In this document: piece by piece, positions 53,331 to 62,614 of the stretch
How positions within the stretch are numbered: the first letter of the stretch is position 1
How the letters are laid out: each line of letters begins with the position of its first letter
Assembly (NCBI GenBank): GCA_905479995.1
Contig: CAJQON010000006.1
Coordinates: 1 to 64,000 of the forward strand
Direction: 5' to 3'
Origin: an uncultured Flavobacteriales bacterium
Lineage (GTDB): Bacteria; Bacteroidota; Bacteroidia; Flavobacteriales_E; Vicingaceae
Length of the DNA stretch: 64,000 nt
Notes under the pieces: generated by a model
The model's database searches: none
Seen by the model: the letters and a program-made list of their open reading frames with translations, nothing else
Told to the model about the DNA's origin: nothing
Position numbers and translations under genes: made by a program

Positions 53331-55499
53331 ATGAAAAATATCGGTTTCCTAGTTTTATTCCTTGCTATTATGGCTCAAGGTAGTGCTCAAAAAAAAGCTG
53401 TTTCTATAACAGATATTTGGCAAGATTATAAATTCTATTCAAGAACGGTAAATGGCGTACGTTCATTAAATAATGGGGTTGATTATACTTCTATAGTATC
53501 AGCAGAGAAAGGAAGTGATGTTGTTAAATATTCTTATTTAAAGGCTAGTGAAGGTGAGGTGTTAATCAATAATACTGATTTGGTTTTTGACAATAAAAAA
53601 ATTCCTTTAAACAATTATGAATTTAGTAGTGATGAAGCAAAGGTCTTAATTTCTTCTAATACAGAAGGAATTTACAGGCATTCCTCTAAGTCTGATTATT
53701 ATACCTATGATTTGGCTACAAAAAAAATGGATAAAGTTTCAACTGGCGAAAAGCAACTTTATGCTACTTTTTCTCCTAATGCCGATAAAGTTGCTTTTGT
53801 AAAATCGAACAATTTGTATTTCAAAGATTTAAAAACAGGAGCGGAAATTCAAATTACCAATGATGGTAAAAAGGGATCGATAATTAATGGAGCTTCTGAT
53901 TGGGTGTATGAAGAGGAATTGGTATTGGTAAAAGCTTTTAAGTGGTCTCCTGATGGAAGTAAATTAGCTTTTTACAAATTTGATGAAAGTGAAATAAAAG
54001 AATGGAGTTTAAAATATTATGACAATTTGTATCCTTCTGAAGAACGATTTAAATATCCTAAAGCAGGAGAACCTAACTCTAAAATAGAAATTTACACGTA
54101 TGATTTAAATACAAAAAAAGTAGAGAAAGCTAATATTACTGGTAACTTTGAATATGTTATTCGTATTAACTGGACCAATGATTCAAAGCAGTTGGCTGTT
54201 CAAACCATGAACCGTCATCAAAGCAATTTAAAAATGCATTTAATTGATGTTACCACTAATACTGATAAGGTAGTTTTTGAAGAGTCTCATGATAAGTATG
54301 TTGAAATACCAACGACTATATTTTTACAAAGTAAAAACCAATTTTTAATAACCAGCGAGAAGGATAATTACAATCATATATATTTGTATAATATTGATGG
54401 AACATTGGTAAAACAATTAAGTAATGGTAATTGGGAAGTTACAGATATTTATGGTGTTGATGAGAAAAATGGAGTAGTATATTACCAATCTACAGAACAA
54501 GGTGCTATTTATAGAGATGTTTATAGTGTAAAACTAAATGGTAGTTCAAAAAAGCGTTTAAGTAAGAGGTCTGGTAATAATTCAGCAAAATTTAGCAGTA
54601 CTTTCAAATACTTTATCAATACCAACTCTTCAGCAAAAACTCCACACTATGTTTCGGTAAATTCAAATTCAGGAAAAGAGTTAAGGTTGTTAATAGATAA
54701 CGCTGGACTTTCAAAAAGGGTAGAAGAGTATAAAATCTCACCTAAAGAATTTACGACATTAAAAATTAATGACAATGATTTAAATGCTTGGATAATGAAA
54801 CCTGTGGATTTTGATGTTACTAAAAAATATCCTGTATTTATGTTTGTTTATGGTGGAGATGGAAACCAAACGGTTGTTGATAGATGGGATAGTTTTAATG
54901 CTTTTTGGTTTAACCATTTAACTGCTTTAGGATATATTGTTGTTTCGGTAGATAATAGAGGTACAGAGGGGAACGGAGCTGAATTTAGAAAAACCATTTA
55001 CAAACAATTGGGTAAATATGAAACAGAAGATCAAATAGCTGTTGCTAAATATTTTGCTGGATTGCCTTATGTTGATGGAAGTAGAATTGGAATATTCGGT
55101 TGGAGTTTTGGTGGTTACCTTTCAACTTCTTGTATATTAAAAGGAGCAGATGTATTTAAAACGGCAATAGCTGTTGCGCCAGTAACCAACTGGAGGTTTT
55201 ACGATAACATTTATACAGAACGTTACATGCAAACTCCTCAAGAAAATGGTGCCGGTTATGATGAGAATTCACCCATAAATCATGTAGAAAAATTAAAAGG
55301 AAACTACTTGTTAATTCATGGAATGGCAGATGATAATGTTCATTATCAAAATACGGCTGAAATGGTAAATGCATTAATTAAGGCAAACAAACAGTTTACA
55401 CAGTTTTCTTATCCGAACAAAGCGCACGGTATTAGTGGCGGGAATACTAGATTGCATTTATATAATATGATGACAAACTTTTTAATTGAAAACTTATAA
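53331..55499 (+). CDS. dipeptidyl peptidase IV (S9B)
   Basis: This 722-residue exported enzyme cleaves dipeptides from the N-terminus of peptides after proline or alanine. After a signal peptide (about 1-19) the beta-propeller DPPIV_N domain (about 60-470) is followed by the hydrolase domain. The catalytic triad is Ser592 in GWSFGGYLS, Asp667/668 in MADDNVHYQN and His699 in KAHGISGGN. The WVYEEELVL segment holds the Glu pair that binds the peptide N-terminus. It precedes a peptide transporter gene by 48 bases. Confidence 0.95.
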   Translation: MKNIGFLVLFLAIMAQGSAQKKAVSITDIWQDYKFYSRTVNGVRSLNNGVDYTSIVSAEKGSDVVKYSYLKASEGEVLINNTDLVFDNKKIPLNNYEFSSDEAKVLISSNTEGIYRHSSKSDYYTYDLATKKMDKVSTGEKQLYATFSPNADKVAFVKSNNLYFKDLKTGAEIQITNDGKKGSIINGASDWVYEEELVLVKAFKWSPDGSKLAFYKFDESEIKEWSLKYYDNLYPSEERFKYPKAGEPNSKIEIYTYDLNTKKVEKANITGNFEYVIRINWTNDSKQLAVQTMNRHQSNLKMHLIDVTTNTDKVVFEESHDKYVEIPTTIFLQSKNQFLITSEKDNYNHIYLYNIDGTLVKQLSNGNWEVTDIYGVDEKNGVVYYQSTEQGAIYRDVYSVKLNGSSKKRLSKRSGNNSAKFSSTFKYFINTNSSAKTPHYVSVNSNSGKELRLLIDNAGLSKRVEEYKISPKEFTTLKINDNDLNAWIMKPVDFDVTKKYPVFMFVYGGDGNQTVVDRWDSFNAFWFNHLTALGYIVVSVDNRGTEGNGAEFRKTIYKQLGKYETEDQIAVAKYFAGLPYVDGSRIGIFGWSFGGYLSTSCILKGADVFKTAIAVAPVTNWRFYDNIYTERYMQTPQENGAGYDENSPINHVEKLKGNYLLIHGMADDNVHYQNTAEMVNALIKANKQFTQFSYPNKAHGISGGNTRLHLYNMMTNFLIENL

Positions 55500-55547
55500 A
55501 AGAATTATCGTAAATTCGAATTTTTAAAAACTACTCAAAAAATAAAT

Positions 55548-57125
55548 ATGGAAAATAATACACCAACAATTTTAGGGCATCCAGCAGGACTGTTCACCTT
55601 GTTTTTTACGGAAATGTGGGAACGTTTCTCTTATTATGGAATGAGAGCTTTATTGGTACTCTTTTTAGTAAGTGATATTGCTAAAGGAGGCTGGGAGTGG
55701 TCTAATGCTGAGGCAGGACAATTATATGCGTTATATACAGGGTTAGTTTATATAACTCCCATATTTGGAGGTTTGTTAGCTGATAAGGTGCTTGGTTATA
55801 GAAAAGCAGTGGTACTTGGAGCTATCTTAATGACTGCAGGTCACGCTTCAATGGCTGCAGAAACACCATTTTTCTTTTATTTAGGATTAACCTTATTAAT
55901 TTTAGGAAATGGAGCATTTAAACCAAATGTATCTTCAATAGTTGGTGGTCTTTATCCATTGGGTAGTGATAAAAAAGATGGTGCTTATACCATATTCTAT
56001 ATGGGAATTAATGCGGGAGCTTTTCTTGGAATTCTTTTGTGTGGATACATTGGTGAGAAAGTAGGTTGGAGCTACGGTTTTGGATTAGCTGGTATCTTTA
56101 TGTTTGTTGGAATGATTCAATTCTGGTTTGGACAAGGGATATTTGGGAACGTTGGACTGAGTCCAAAAGAAGTTCGAAATGCAAATGTTGCAGTTCATGA
56201 AGAGGCTGCAATGGATGCAACTAACGAGAATGATAAGCCAAAAGAGGAAGTTGAAGAAATTTCGCCCAAAGTTGTAAAAGATAGATTGATAGTGATCGGT
56301 ATACTAGCCTTCTTTACCATATTCTTTTGGTGGGCTTTTGAGCAAGCAGGAAGTAGTATGACTATTTTTGCAAGTGATTTTACTGAAAGGACATTATCTG
56401 GAGATGGTGCCATTATGTTTAAATGGGTGAACACTATTTTAACTGTGGTACCGCTCGGTATAATTACATGGGTGCTAATATTGTTGTTTAGAAAAACAGT
56501 AAAAAAATACCCTATATCAGTAATTGCACTAGGAGCTAGTTTTACAGCAATTTGGGCCATAGCTATATGGATGTTGGCAAGAGAGTTTAGTTCTGATAAA
56601 ACTGAGGTTGCAGCATCATGGTTTGGAATATTAAACTCTTTATTTATAATCGTATTTGCACCACTTTTCTCTAAACTTTGGGAGAGTAAATACAACCCTT
56701 CAGCTGCAATTAAATTTGCAATAGGGTTAATTCTTTTGGGAATAGGATTTGGTATTTTGGCTTATGGAGCTTCGGCTATTCCATCAGGAGCAGAAGTTGG
56801 GTCTGTTAAAGTGAGTATGATGTGGTTAATTTTTGCATATCTTCTTCATACATTAGGTGAATTGGTATTGTCCCCTGTCGGGCTGTCTTATGTAAGTAAA
56901 TTAGCTCCTGCTAAACTTGTTGGGTTGATGTTTGGATTATGGTTTACAGCTACAGCTATTGCTAATTTTGCAGGTGGAATTACTGCAAGTTTTATAGATA
57001 AGATTAGTGAAGAGTATTCATTAACTATATTCTTCTTATTATTTTTCTTTATTCCTATAGGAGCAGGTATTATATTAATAGCTTTATCTAAAATGATTAA
57101 AAAGAAAATGCACGGAATACATTAA
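55548..57125 (+). CDS. proton-dependent oligopeptide transporter (POT/PTR2)
   Basis: This 525-residue membrane protein imports di- and tripeptides with protons. The signature FTEMWERFSYYGMRALLVLF lies near the N-terminus (the ExxERFxYY motif), followed by about twelve or more helices. A GNGAFKPNVSSIVG segment is typical of helix 4, and a LVLSPVGLSYVSKLAPAKLVG segment occurs near the end. It directly follows dipeptidyl peptidase IV, so dipeptides released outside would be imported. A thioredoxin-like gene follows. Confidence 0.93.
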   Translation: MENNTPTILGHPAGLFTLFFTEMWERFSYYGMRALLVLFLVSDIAKGGWEWSNAEAGQLYALYTGLVYITPIFGGLLADKVLGYRKAVVLGAILMTAGHASMAAETPFFFYLGLTLLILGNGAFKPNVSSIVGGLYPLGSDKKDGAYTIFYMGINAGAFLGILLCGYIGEKVGWSYGFGLAGIFMFVGMIQFWFGQGIFGNVGLSPKEVRNANVAVHEEAAMDATNENDKPKEEVEEISPKVVKDRLIVIGILAFFTIFFWWAFEQAGSSMTIFASDFTERTLSGDGAIMFKWVNTILTVVPLGIITWVLILLFRKTVKKYPISVIALGASFTAIWAIAIWMLAREFSSDKTEVAASWFGILNSLFIIVFAPLFSKLWESKYNPSAAIKFAIGLILLGIGFGILAYGASAIPSGAEVGSVKVSMMWLIFAYLLHTLGELVLSPVGLSYVSKLAPAKLVGLMFGLWFTATAIANFAGGITASFIDKISEEYSLTIFFLLFFFIPIGAGIILIALSKMIKKKMHGIH

Positions 57126-57163
57126 TGGTATAGTACTTGCAATTAGATTTAAAAAATTACACA

Positions 57164-57679
57164 ATGAAAAAACTAATTATACTCACATTTTCAATATTAA
57201 TGTTAAATGCCGTTATGGCACAAACAGGTGTTTTGTCAAATGTGCCAGAATATAAGGCACATGCTGAAGGTTGGGAAGTAGACATTAATAAAGCCTATGA
57301 AATATCTAAAAAAACGGGTAAACCTATTATGGCAAACTTTACTGGAAGTGATTGGTGTGGTTGGTGTAAGAAGTTAAAATATGAAGTTTTTGATAAAGCT
57401 GAGTTTAAAACTTGGGCTGATAAAAATGTAGTTTTGGTTGAGTTAGATTATCCTAGAAGGTTTAAGCTCCCACCAAACATTCAGCAACAGAATGCAGGTT
57501 TAGCTCAAACTTTTAAAGTAACAGGATATCCAACTATTTGGGTGTTTAACTTGGGTAAAGATGATAAAGGACAATATACTATTTCTGCTCTTGGTAAAAC
57601 TGGGTATGTTAAAGGTGTTGCTGGCTTTACAAAAGGAGTGGATGAAATGATTGCAAAAGGAAAGGCTTCTGCGCAATAA
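57164..57679 (+). CDS. periplasmic thioredoxin-family protein
   Basis: This 171-residue protein starts at ATG 57164 (an upstream TTG at 57137 is rejected). It has a signal peptide (MKKLIILTFSILMLNAVMAQ). The thioredoxin-like domain holds the active site SDWCGWCKKLKYEVF (CxxC) and the cis-Pro in VTGYPTIWVFN. It is predicted periplasmic, so a role in disulfide or thiol chemistry of exported proteins is likely. A GC-rich hairpin terminator follows directly. Confidence 0.88.
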   Translation: MKKLIILTFSILMLNAVMAQTGVLSNVPEYKAHAEGWEVDINKAYEISKKTGKPIMANFTGSDWCGWCKKLKYEVFDKAEFKTWADKNVVLVELDYPRRFKLPPNIQQQNAGLAQTFKVTGYPTIWVFNLGKDDKGQYTISALGKTGYVKGVAGFTKGVDEMIAKGKASAQ

Positions 57680-57700
57680 CTCGCTTTAAATATATACCAA

Positions 57701-57726
57701 AAAGAGCTCCAAATTTGGAGCTCTTT
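57701..57726. terminator. bidirectional intrinsic terminator
   Basis: AAAGAGCTCCAAA and TTTGGAGCTCTTT form a perfect 13-base palindrome (57701-57726), followed by T-rich DNA on both sides. It lies between the thioredoxin gene and the degP-like stop, so it ends both convergent transcripts. Confidence 0.75.
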
Positions 57727-57743
57727 TTGGTTGTATTCATATG

Positions 57744-59207
57744 CTAAATACCAAACCCATAAAACTCTCGATGCCCATTTTCATACATGCCTTCAATTAA
57801 AACTCCATTTGTTGCACTATCGACTGTTGCAACTAGTTCTTCTATTGATTTAATAGGCTTATGGTTTATTCTCGTAATAATGAACCCTTCTTGAATTCCA
57901 ACCTTTCTCATTTTACCATTGAACAACTGATCTACTTGCACACCACCTTTTAAATTGAGCGCAAGTGCCTTGTTTTTGTCTATTGGTTTAAAAGTGGCAC
58001 CTAATGCTTTCATAATTTCAGTTTCATTACTTGAATTTGAAATAAGTTTTTCAGTTCCATTTTTATTTTTTAAAACAACTGGTAGCATTATCTTTTTGTT
58101 GTTTCTTAGCACAGTTATCTTTGCTTTGTCTCCCGGTCTAAACTGACTAATTTCTTCTTGCAATTCAGCTACATCATTTATGGTTTTGGTTCCTATCATT
58201 TTAATAATATCTCCTTTTTTTATGCCCGATTTCCCAGCAGAACCTTTAGGAGTGGTTTCGTTTACATAAATTCCACTTAAATTTTCAATACCTGCTTCAT
58301 TGGCGAGGTGCTCATCAAGGTTTCGTATACTAACTCCAATAAAAGCACGTTGAACAGACCCAAACTCTTTTAAATCCTTAACCACCTTTTTTACAATGTT
58401 TACCGGAATAGCAAATGAATAGCCTGTATATGATCCAGTGTTTGATTTTATTGCCGAATTAATGCCAATTAATTCACCAGTACTTGCAACTAATGCTCCA
58501 CCGCTATTTCCGGGATTCACTGCTGCGTCTGTTTGTATAAACGATTCTATGGCCGACATGCCGCTATAAGGATCATTTCTCAAAATGTTAATGTCTCTAC
58601 CTTTAGCACTAACAATTCCTGCAGTAACAGTTGATGTTAAATTAAAGGGGTTTCCAACAGCAATAACCCATTGTCCAACATTAACATCATTGCTGTTTCC
58701 ATAGCTTATAAATGGCAGCTTGTCAACATCAATTTTAAGTAAGGCTAAATCTGTGTTTGGATCTGTACCAATAACTTCAGCTTCATATGTTTTTTTATTG
58801 TTTAAGGTCACAGCAATTTTTTCGGCTTCATCAATTACATGATTGTTGGTAACTATATAACCATCTTCAGAAATAATAACACCTGATCCAGTTCCTTGAG
58901 CAATTTTTGGCTGTGGACTTTTACCGTATAGATATCGATACAATTGATCGTTAGGATGGCTAACAACCGATGCTGTTTTAACGTGAACCACAGCATGAAT
59001 TGATTGAGTTGCTGCCATTTCTAAATTAACCATATCATTAGTTAATGTTGTTTTGTTGGAAGTGAACTGATTGTTTCCCTCATTGTGAACAGTTTCATAA
59101 GAGACTATGGGCTCTTTTTCAATCATTTTATAAATGATTACAGAACATATGCCACTTGAAATTGTTAGTGTTAAACCTAAGGTTAACATTTTGATTGTAT
59201 TTCTCAT
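57744..59207 (-). CDS. DegP/HtrA-type periplasmic serine protease
   Basis: This 487-residue protein degrades misfolded periplasmic proteins. It has an N-terminal membrane or signal segment (about 8-28). The protease domain holds His (VTNNHVIDEA), Asp (NTDLALLKID) and Ser (NPGNSGGALV). Two PDZ domains follow, at about 275-370 (GVSIRNLDEHLANEAGI) and about 390-480. The single GNSGG and both PDZ domains are intact. It is convergent with the thioredoxin gene. Confidence 0.93.
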   Translation of the reverse strand: MRNTIKMLTLGLTLTISSGICSVIIYKMIEKEPIVSYETVHNEGNNQFTSNKTTLTNDMVNLEMAATQSIHAVVHVKTASVVSHPNDQLYRYLYGKSPQPKIAQGTGSGVIISEDGYIVTNNHVIDEAEKIAVTLNNKKTYEAEVIGTDPNTDLALLKIDVDKLPFISYGNSNDVNVGQWVIAVGNPFNLTSTVTAGIVSAKGRDINILRNDPYSGMSAIESFIQTDAAVNPGNSGGALVASTGELIGINSAIKSNTGSYTGYSFAIPVNIVKKVVKDLKEFGSVQRAFIGVSIRNLDEHLANEAGIENLSGIYVNETTPKGSAGKSGIKKGDIIKMIGTKTINDVAELQEEISQFRPGDKAKITVLRNNKKIMLPVVLKNKNGTEKLISNSSNETEIMKALGATFKPIDKNKALALNLKGGVQVDQLFNGKMRKVGIQEGFIITRINHKPIKSIEELVATVDSATNGVLIEGMYENGHREFYGFGI

Positions 59208-59306
59208 AATTTTTAATTTTAATGTTCAACTTATTACAAAGTTTAGCATCAAAACGTAAAAAATAAAAGAGAAAATATAATTCTGTTGTTAAAAGATGTT
59301 AAAGGT

Positions 59307-60011
59307 TTATTTTCCTTTAAATAACTCAGCAGCATCTTTCCACAAAGGGTCTTTTGAAATAGGGTTGGCAGTAATGGTCATGTTTTCTTTAGAAACTGGA
59401 TGAACAAATTCAATTTTGCGTGCATGCAAGCTTATTGAAGCATCTGGATTAGATCGTGCAGCACCATATTTTAAATCGCCTTTAATTGGGCAGCCTATTG
59501 TAGATAATTGAACCCTAATTTGATGGTGTCTTCCAGTTAAAGGTAAAACTTCTATTAAATGGTAGTTGTTAAAGTTGTGAATGACTTTATAGGTTAGCTC
59601 AGATCTTTTGCTTCCGTTAGAATCATTTGAATAAGCTACAGAACGATTCTTTTTTTCATTTTTCTTTAAAAAGTGTATCAGTCTATCTTCTTTTTGTTTT
59701 GGTTCCGTTTTGGTAATGGCCCAATATGTTTTTTGCACTTCCTTGTCGTGAAACATTTTGTTTATTCTTGTAAGGGCTTTACTTGTTTTGGTAAACATTA
59801 TAATCCCACTAGTTGGCCTGTCTAAACGATGTGGTGTGCCCAAATAAACTTCTCCAGGTTTATTGTATTTCAGCTTAATGTATTCTTTAACCAATTCGTT
59901 TAAAGGCTTGTCACCAGTTTTATCACCTTGAACAATGTCTCCCGATTTTTTGTTAATCACAATTAGGTGGTTGTCTTCATAAATAACGTCAATATTTGGC
60001 AATTGTGTCAT
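59307..60011 (-). CDS. RluA-family pseudouridine synthase
   Basis: This 234-residue enzyme makes pseudouridine in tRNA or rRNA. The catalytic Asp is in GTPHRLDRPTSGIIMFT (the motif varies slightly from HRLDKETSG). Conserved LTYKVIHNFNNYHLIEV and TGRHHQIRVQLSTIGCPIKGD segments follow. Its short length and lack of an S4 domain fit a stand-alone RluA type. It precedes the PorE-like paralogue on the same strand with a three-base gap. The RNA target is unknown. Confidence 0.88.
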   Translation of the reverse strand: MTQLPNIDVIYEDNHLIVINKKSGDIVQGDKTGDKPLNELVKEYIKLKYNKPGEVYLGTPHRLDRPTSGIIMFTKTSKALTRINKMFHDKEVQKTYWAITKTEPKQKEDRLIHFLKKNEKKNRSVAYSNDSNGSKRSELTYKVIHNFNNYHLIEVLPLTGRHHQIRVQLSTIGCPIKGDLKYGAARSNPDASISLHARKIEFVHPVSKENMTITANPISKDPLWKDAAELFKGK

Positions 60012-60014
60012 AAG

Positions 60015-61598
60015 CTAATTTTCGGTTGCTGCGTTGGTTTCAAAAGAAATAGTAATGTTTCGTTCCATTTCTTTTCGATATAAGTTTCTCCCAGGAACGA
60101 CATAAGACTGTTTAAAGTATCCTTTGTCAGCAACATCAATATTAATTTCGTAATCGTTAGGAGGAAGTATCATAAGGTAACTGCCTTTTTTTTGATTGAC
60201 CTCAAATACACCATAAAGCTCTTCTGTTTTTTTGTTAAAAACTTCTATGCGTAGTGGCTCTTTTATAGTGTTAGAGTCGACATCTAATAAATACCCTTTA
60301 ATAGTAGTTAAAGAAGGAGTGTTGTCTTTAAAGTTAACCCTGTAAATATCTAAATCACCATAAGAGTCGTTTTTGTGTGTGGCAACATATCCGTATTTTC
60401 TATTTTCAGAAAATGAAACCGTAAAATTATCGTAAGGAGTGTTGAGTGGGTAACCTAAGTTAGTTGGTTTTGACCAGGTTTCTTTCTCATCATCAAAATG
60501 AGAAACAAATATGTCGTAACCTCCAATTGTTTTATGTCCAGTAGATGAAAAGTATAGGGTTTTACCATTGTTACATAAGTAAGGATAAGCCTCATCATAA
60601 ATTGTATTAATAGTATTTCCTAGGTTAACCGATTTCCCCCATTTACCATCAGGTAATTTTCTGCAAAAGTATAGGTCTTTTTTTCCTGTTCCTCCAGCTC
60701 TATCACTAGAAAATATTATGTAATCGTTGTCATCGGATAGTGCTGCTGAAGAATGAACTCCATCATTACTGTTTATCTCTTTTGAGTCTATTTTAATAGC
60801 TTTTTTAAATGAAGACTTGGTTTTTTTTGAAATTTGAAGGTTGTTTTTACTTTTTGGGCTGTTTACATAATAAAGTATAGATTTCCCATTTTCAGTAATT
60901 CCTGCTGTAGATTCGTTTCCGTAACTGTTGGGTGGGCCAATAGATCTTGCTCGACTCCATTTGCCATATTTATATTTAGACATATATATGTCTGATGTAT
61001 AGTAGCCTTCAAGATCATAAACCCGGCCAGTTGTTCCTTCTCTTCTAGTGGTAAAAAACAATAGTCCTTCATCAGGAGTAATAAAGGGTAAATATTCTCT
61101 TCCTTTAGAATTAACGCGTTTTCCTAAGTTCTCAAATTCTAAGTTTAAAGTGTTTTGAATGAGATTTTTTGCATTAATACACATTGTTATATTTCGTTCA
61201 GAGTCAGTAATAAGTACTTCTTTAGCTCCAGATTTTGCAATGTATTTTTTATACAATTTAATTGCTTTGTCATATCTGTTAGATAAATGATATGCTCTAG
61301 CTAAATGGTACCAAATTTCGGTTGGAGTAGATTGGGCTAAAGAAACGCTTTCAAGCATTTTAATTCCATCCTTAATTTCGTAAGAGTATATTAAGCATAT
61401 ACCAAATCGGTACTTTATTTTTTTGTCAGATAAATCTTTTTTAAATTTTTCTCTATAAAGTTCCTTTGCTCTTTGGTAGTTTTTCAATTCAAACATACGA
61501 GAAGGATTGTCTGAAATTTCATAATTCAATTTTTGGCTAAAACAGTCTTGAATAGAGGTTGCTAGCAATAAAGTGATTATGAAATACTTAAAACTCAT
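60015..61598 (-). CDS. PorE-like paralogue lacking the OmpA domain
   Basis: This 527-residue exported protein has a signal peptide (about 1-22) and TPR-like helices (about 35-140). A PD40 beta-propeller (about 155-400) repeats GKTLYFSSTGHKTIGGYDIF-type motifs. A carboxypeptidase-regulatory-like end (TTIKGYLLDVDSN) follows. It stops at about residue 527 without the OmpA domain found in the related protein at 24636-26771. So it would not bind peptidoglycan in the same way, and may work as a partner or secreted subunit. It lies four bases upstream of the RluA gene. Confidence 0.8.
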   Translation of the reverse strand: MSFKYFIITLLLATSIQDCFSQKLNYEISDNPSRMFELKNYQRAKELYREKFKKDLSDKKIKYRFGICLIYSYEIKDGIKMLESVSLAQSTPTEIWYHLARAYHLSNRYDKAIKLYKKYIAKSGAKEVLITDSERNITMCINAKNLIQNTLNLEFENLGKRVNSKGREYLPFITPDEGLLFFTTRREGTTGRVYDLEGYYTSDIYMSKYKYGKWSRARSIGPPNSYGNESTAGITENGKSILYYVNSPKSKNNLQISKKTKSSFKKAIKIDSKEINSNDGVHSSAALSDDNDYIIFSSDRAGGTGKKDLYFCRKLPDGKWGKSVNLGNTINTIYDEAYPYLCNNGKTLYFSSTGHKTIGGYDIFVSHFDDEKETWSKPTNLGYPLNTPYDNFTVSFSENRKYGYVATHKNDSYGDLDIYRVNFKDNTPSLTTIKGYLLDVDSNTIKEPLRIEVFNKKTEELYGVFEVNQKKGSYLMILPPNDYEINIDVADKGYFKQSYVVPGRNLYRKEMERNITISFETNAATEN

Positions 61599-61651
61599 CG
61601 ATGAAAATTAATCAATTTGAAAAATATCAACTAACATCTATGGGTAAAAAT

Positions 61652-62470
61652 TTAATATTGTTCTTTTTCGTTCGGAAAGTCTTTAGATTTAACATCTTTA
61701 ATGTACGTTTCAAAAGCACCTTTCATTTCTGAGTATAAGTTGTGGTACCTTCTTAAAAATCGAGGACTAAATTCATGAGTAATTCCAAGCATATCATGTA
61801 CAACAAGGACTTGACCATCTACACCATTTCCAGCTCCAATACCTATTACAGGAATTTTTACTGTTTGAGCTACTCGAGTGGCTAAATTTGCAGGAATTTT
61901 CTCTAAAACAATAGCAAAACAACCTGCTTCTTCTAATAGTTTAGCATCTTCTATTAATTTTTCAGCTTCCTCATCTTCTTTAGCTCTAACAACGTAAGTC
62001 CCAAATTTATAAATAGATTGAGGAGTTAATCCTAAATGTCCCATTACTGGTATTCCTGCCGATAAGATTCTGTTAATCGATTCAAGAATTTCGCTTCCAC
62101 CTTCTAATTTAACAGCATGAGCACCCGATTCTTTCATAATTCGAATGGCAGAAGAAAGTGCTTCTTTTGAATTTCCTTGATATGTACCAAAAGGCAAATC
62201 AACCACTACTAAAGCCCTTTCAACAGCTCTAATTACAGAAGAAGCATGATAAATCATTTGGTCTAAGGTAATTGGTAAGGTAGTTTCATGGCCAGCCATT
62301 ACATTCGATGCGGAATCGCCAACTAAGATAATATCTACACCCGCACTATCAATAATTTTAGCCATTGAGAAATCGTAGCCTGTAAGCATCGAAATTTTTT
62401 CGTCTTTCGTCTTCATCTCTTGAAGAACATGAGTAGTAACGCGTTTTATGTTTGAACTGTGAATAGACAT
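61652..62470 (-). CDS. panB: 3-methyl-2-oxobutanoate hydroxymethyltransferase
   Basis: This 272-residue enzyme transfers a hydroxymethyl group to 2-oxoisovalerate, the first committed step of pantothenate (CoA) synthesis. The motifs [49 protein letters not shown] and [16 protein letters not shown] are all present, along with [20 protein letters not shown]. Length is typical. It is divergent from the lipoprotein gene. A TAGTTTTG box lies upstream on the minus strand. Confidence 0.96.
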   Translation of the reverse strand: MSIHSSNIKRVTTHVLQEMKTKDEKISMLTGYDFSMAKIIDSAGVDIILVGDSASNVMAGHETTLPITLDQMIYHASSVIRAVERALVVVDLPFGTYQGNSKEALSSAIRIMKESGAHAVKLEGGSEILESINRILSAGIPVMGHLGLTPQSIYKFGTYVVRAKEDEEAEKLIEDAKLLEEAGCFAIVLEKIPANLATRVAQTVKIPVIGIGAGNGVDGQVLVVHDMLGITHEFSPRFLRRYHNLYSEMKGAFETYIKDVKSKDFPNEKEQY

Positions 62471-62544
62471 ATTTGTTTAACCTTTAATGATTTTTAATTT
62501 ACCGTTTACCTTCAATTTTAACCAATGGTATAATAGGAAGGTAG

Positions 62545-62552
62545 CAAAACTA
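62545..62552 (-). promoter_or_regulatory. putative -7 element TAGTTTTG of panB
   Basis: On the minus strand this fits TAnnTTTG about 75 bases before the panB start. No good -33 element is seen, so support is weak to moderate. Confidence 0.25.
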
Positions 62553-62582
62553 CAAATAATGTTTCTTTTTAATTATATTTAA

Positions 62583-62590
62583 TACTTTTG
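62583..62590 (+). promoter_or_regulatory. putative -7 element TACTTTTG of the lipoprotein gene
   Basis: The octamer fits TAnnTTTG and lies 25 bases before the ATG at 62615, giving a short leader. A true TTG -33 element is not obvious at the usual spacing. It faces the panB box across a short AT-rich region. Confidence 0.4.
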
Positions 62591-62614
62591 CAATCAACAT
62601 TAAATTATATCACT

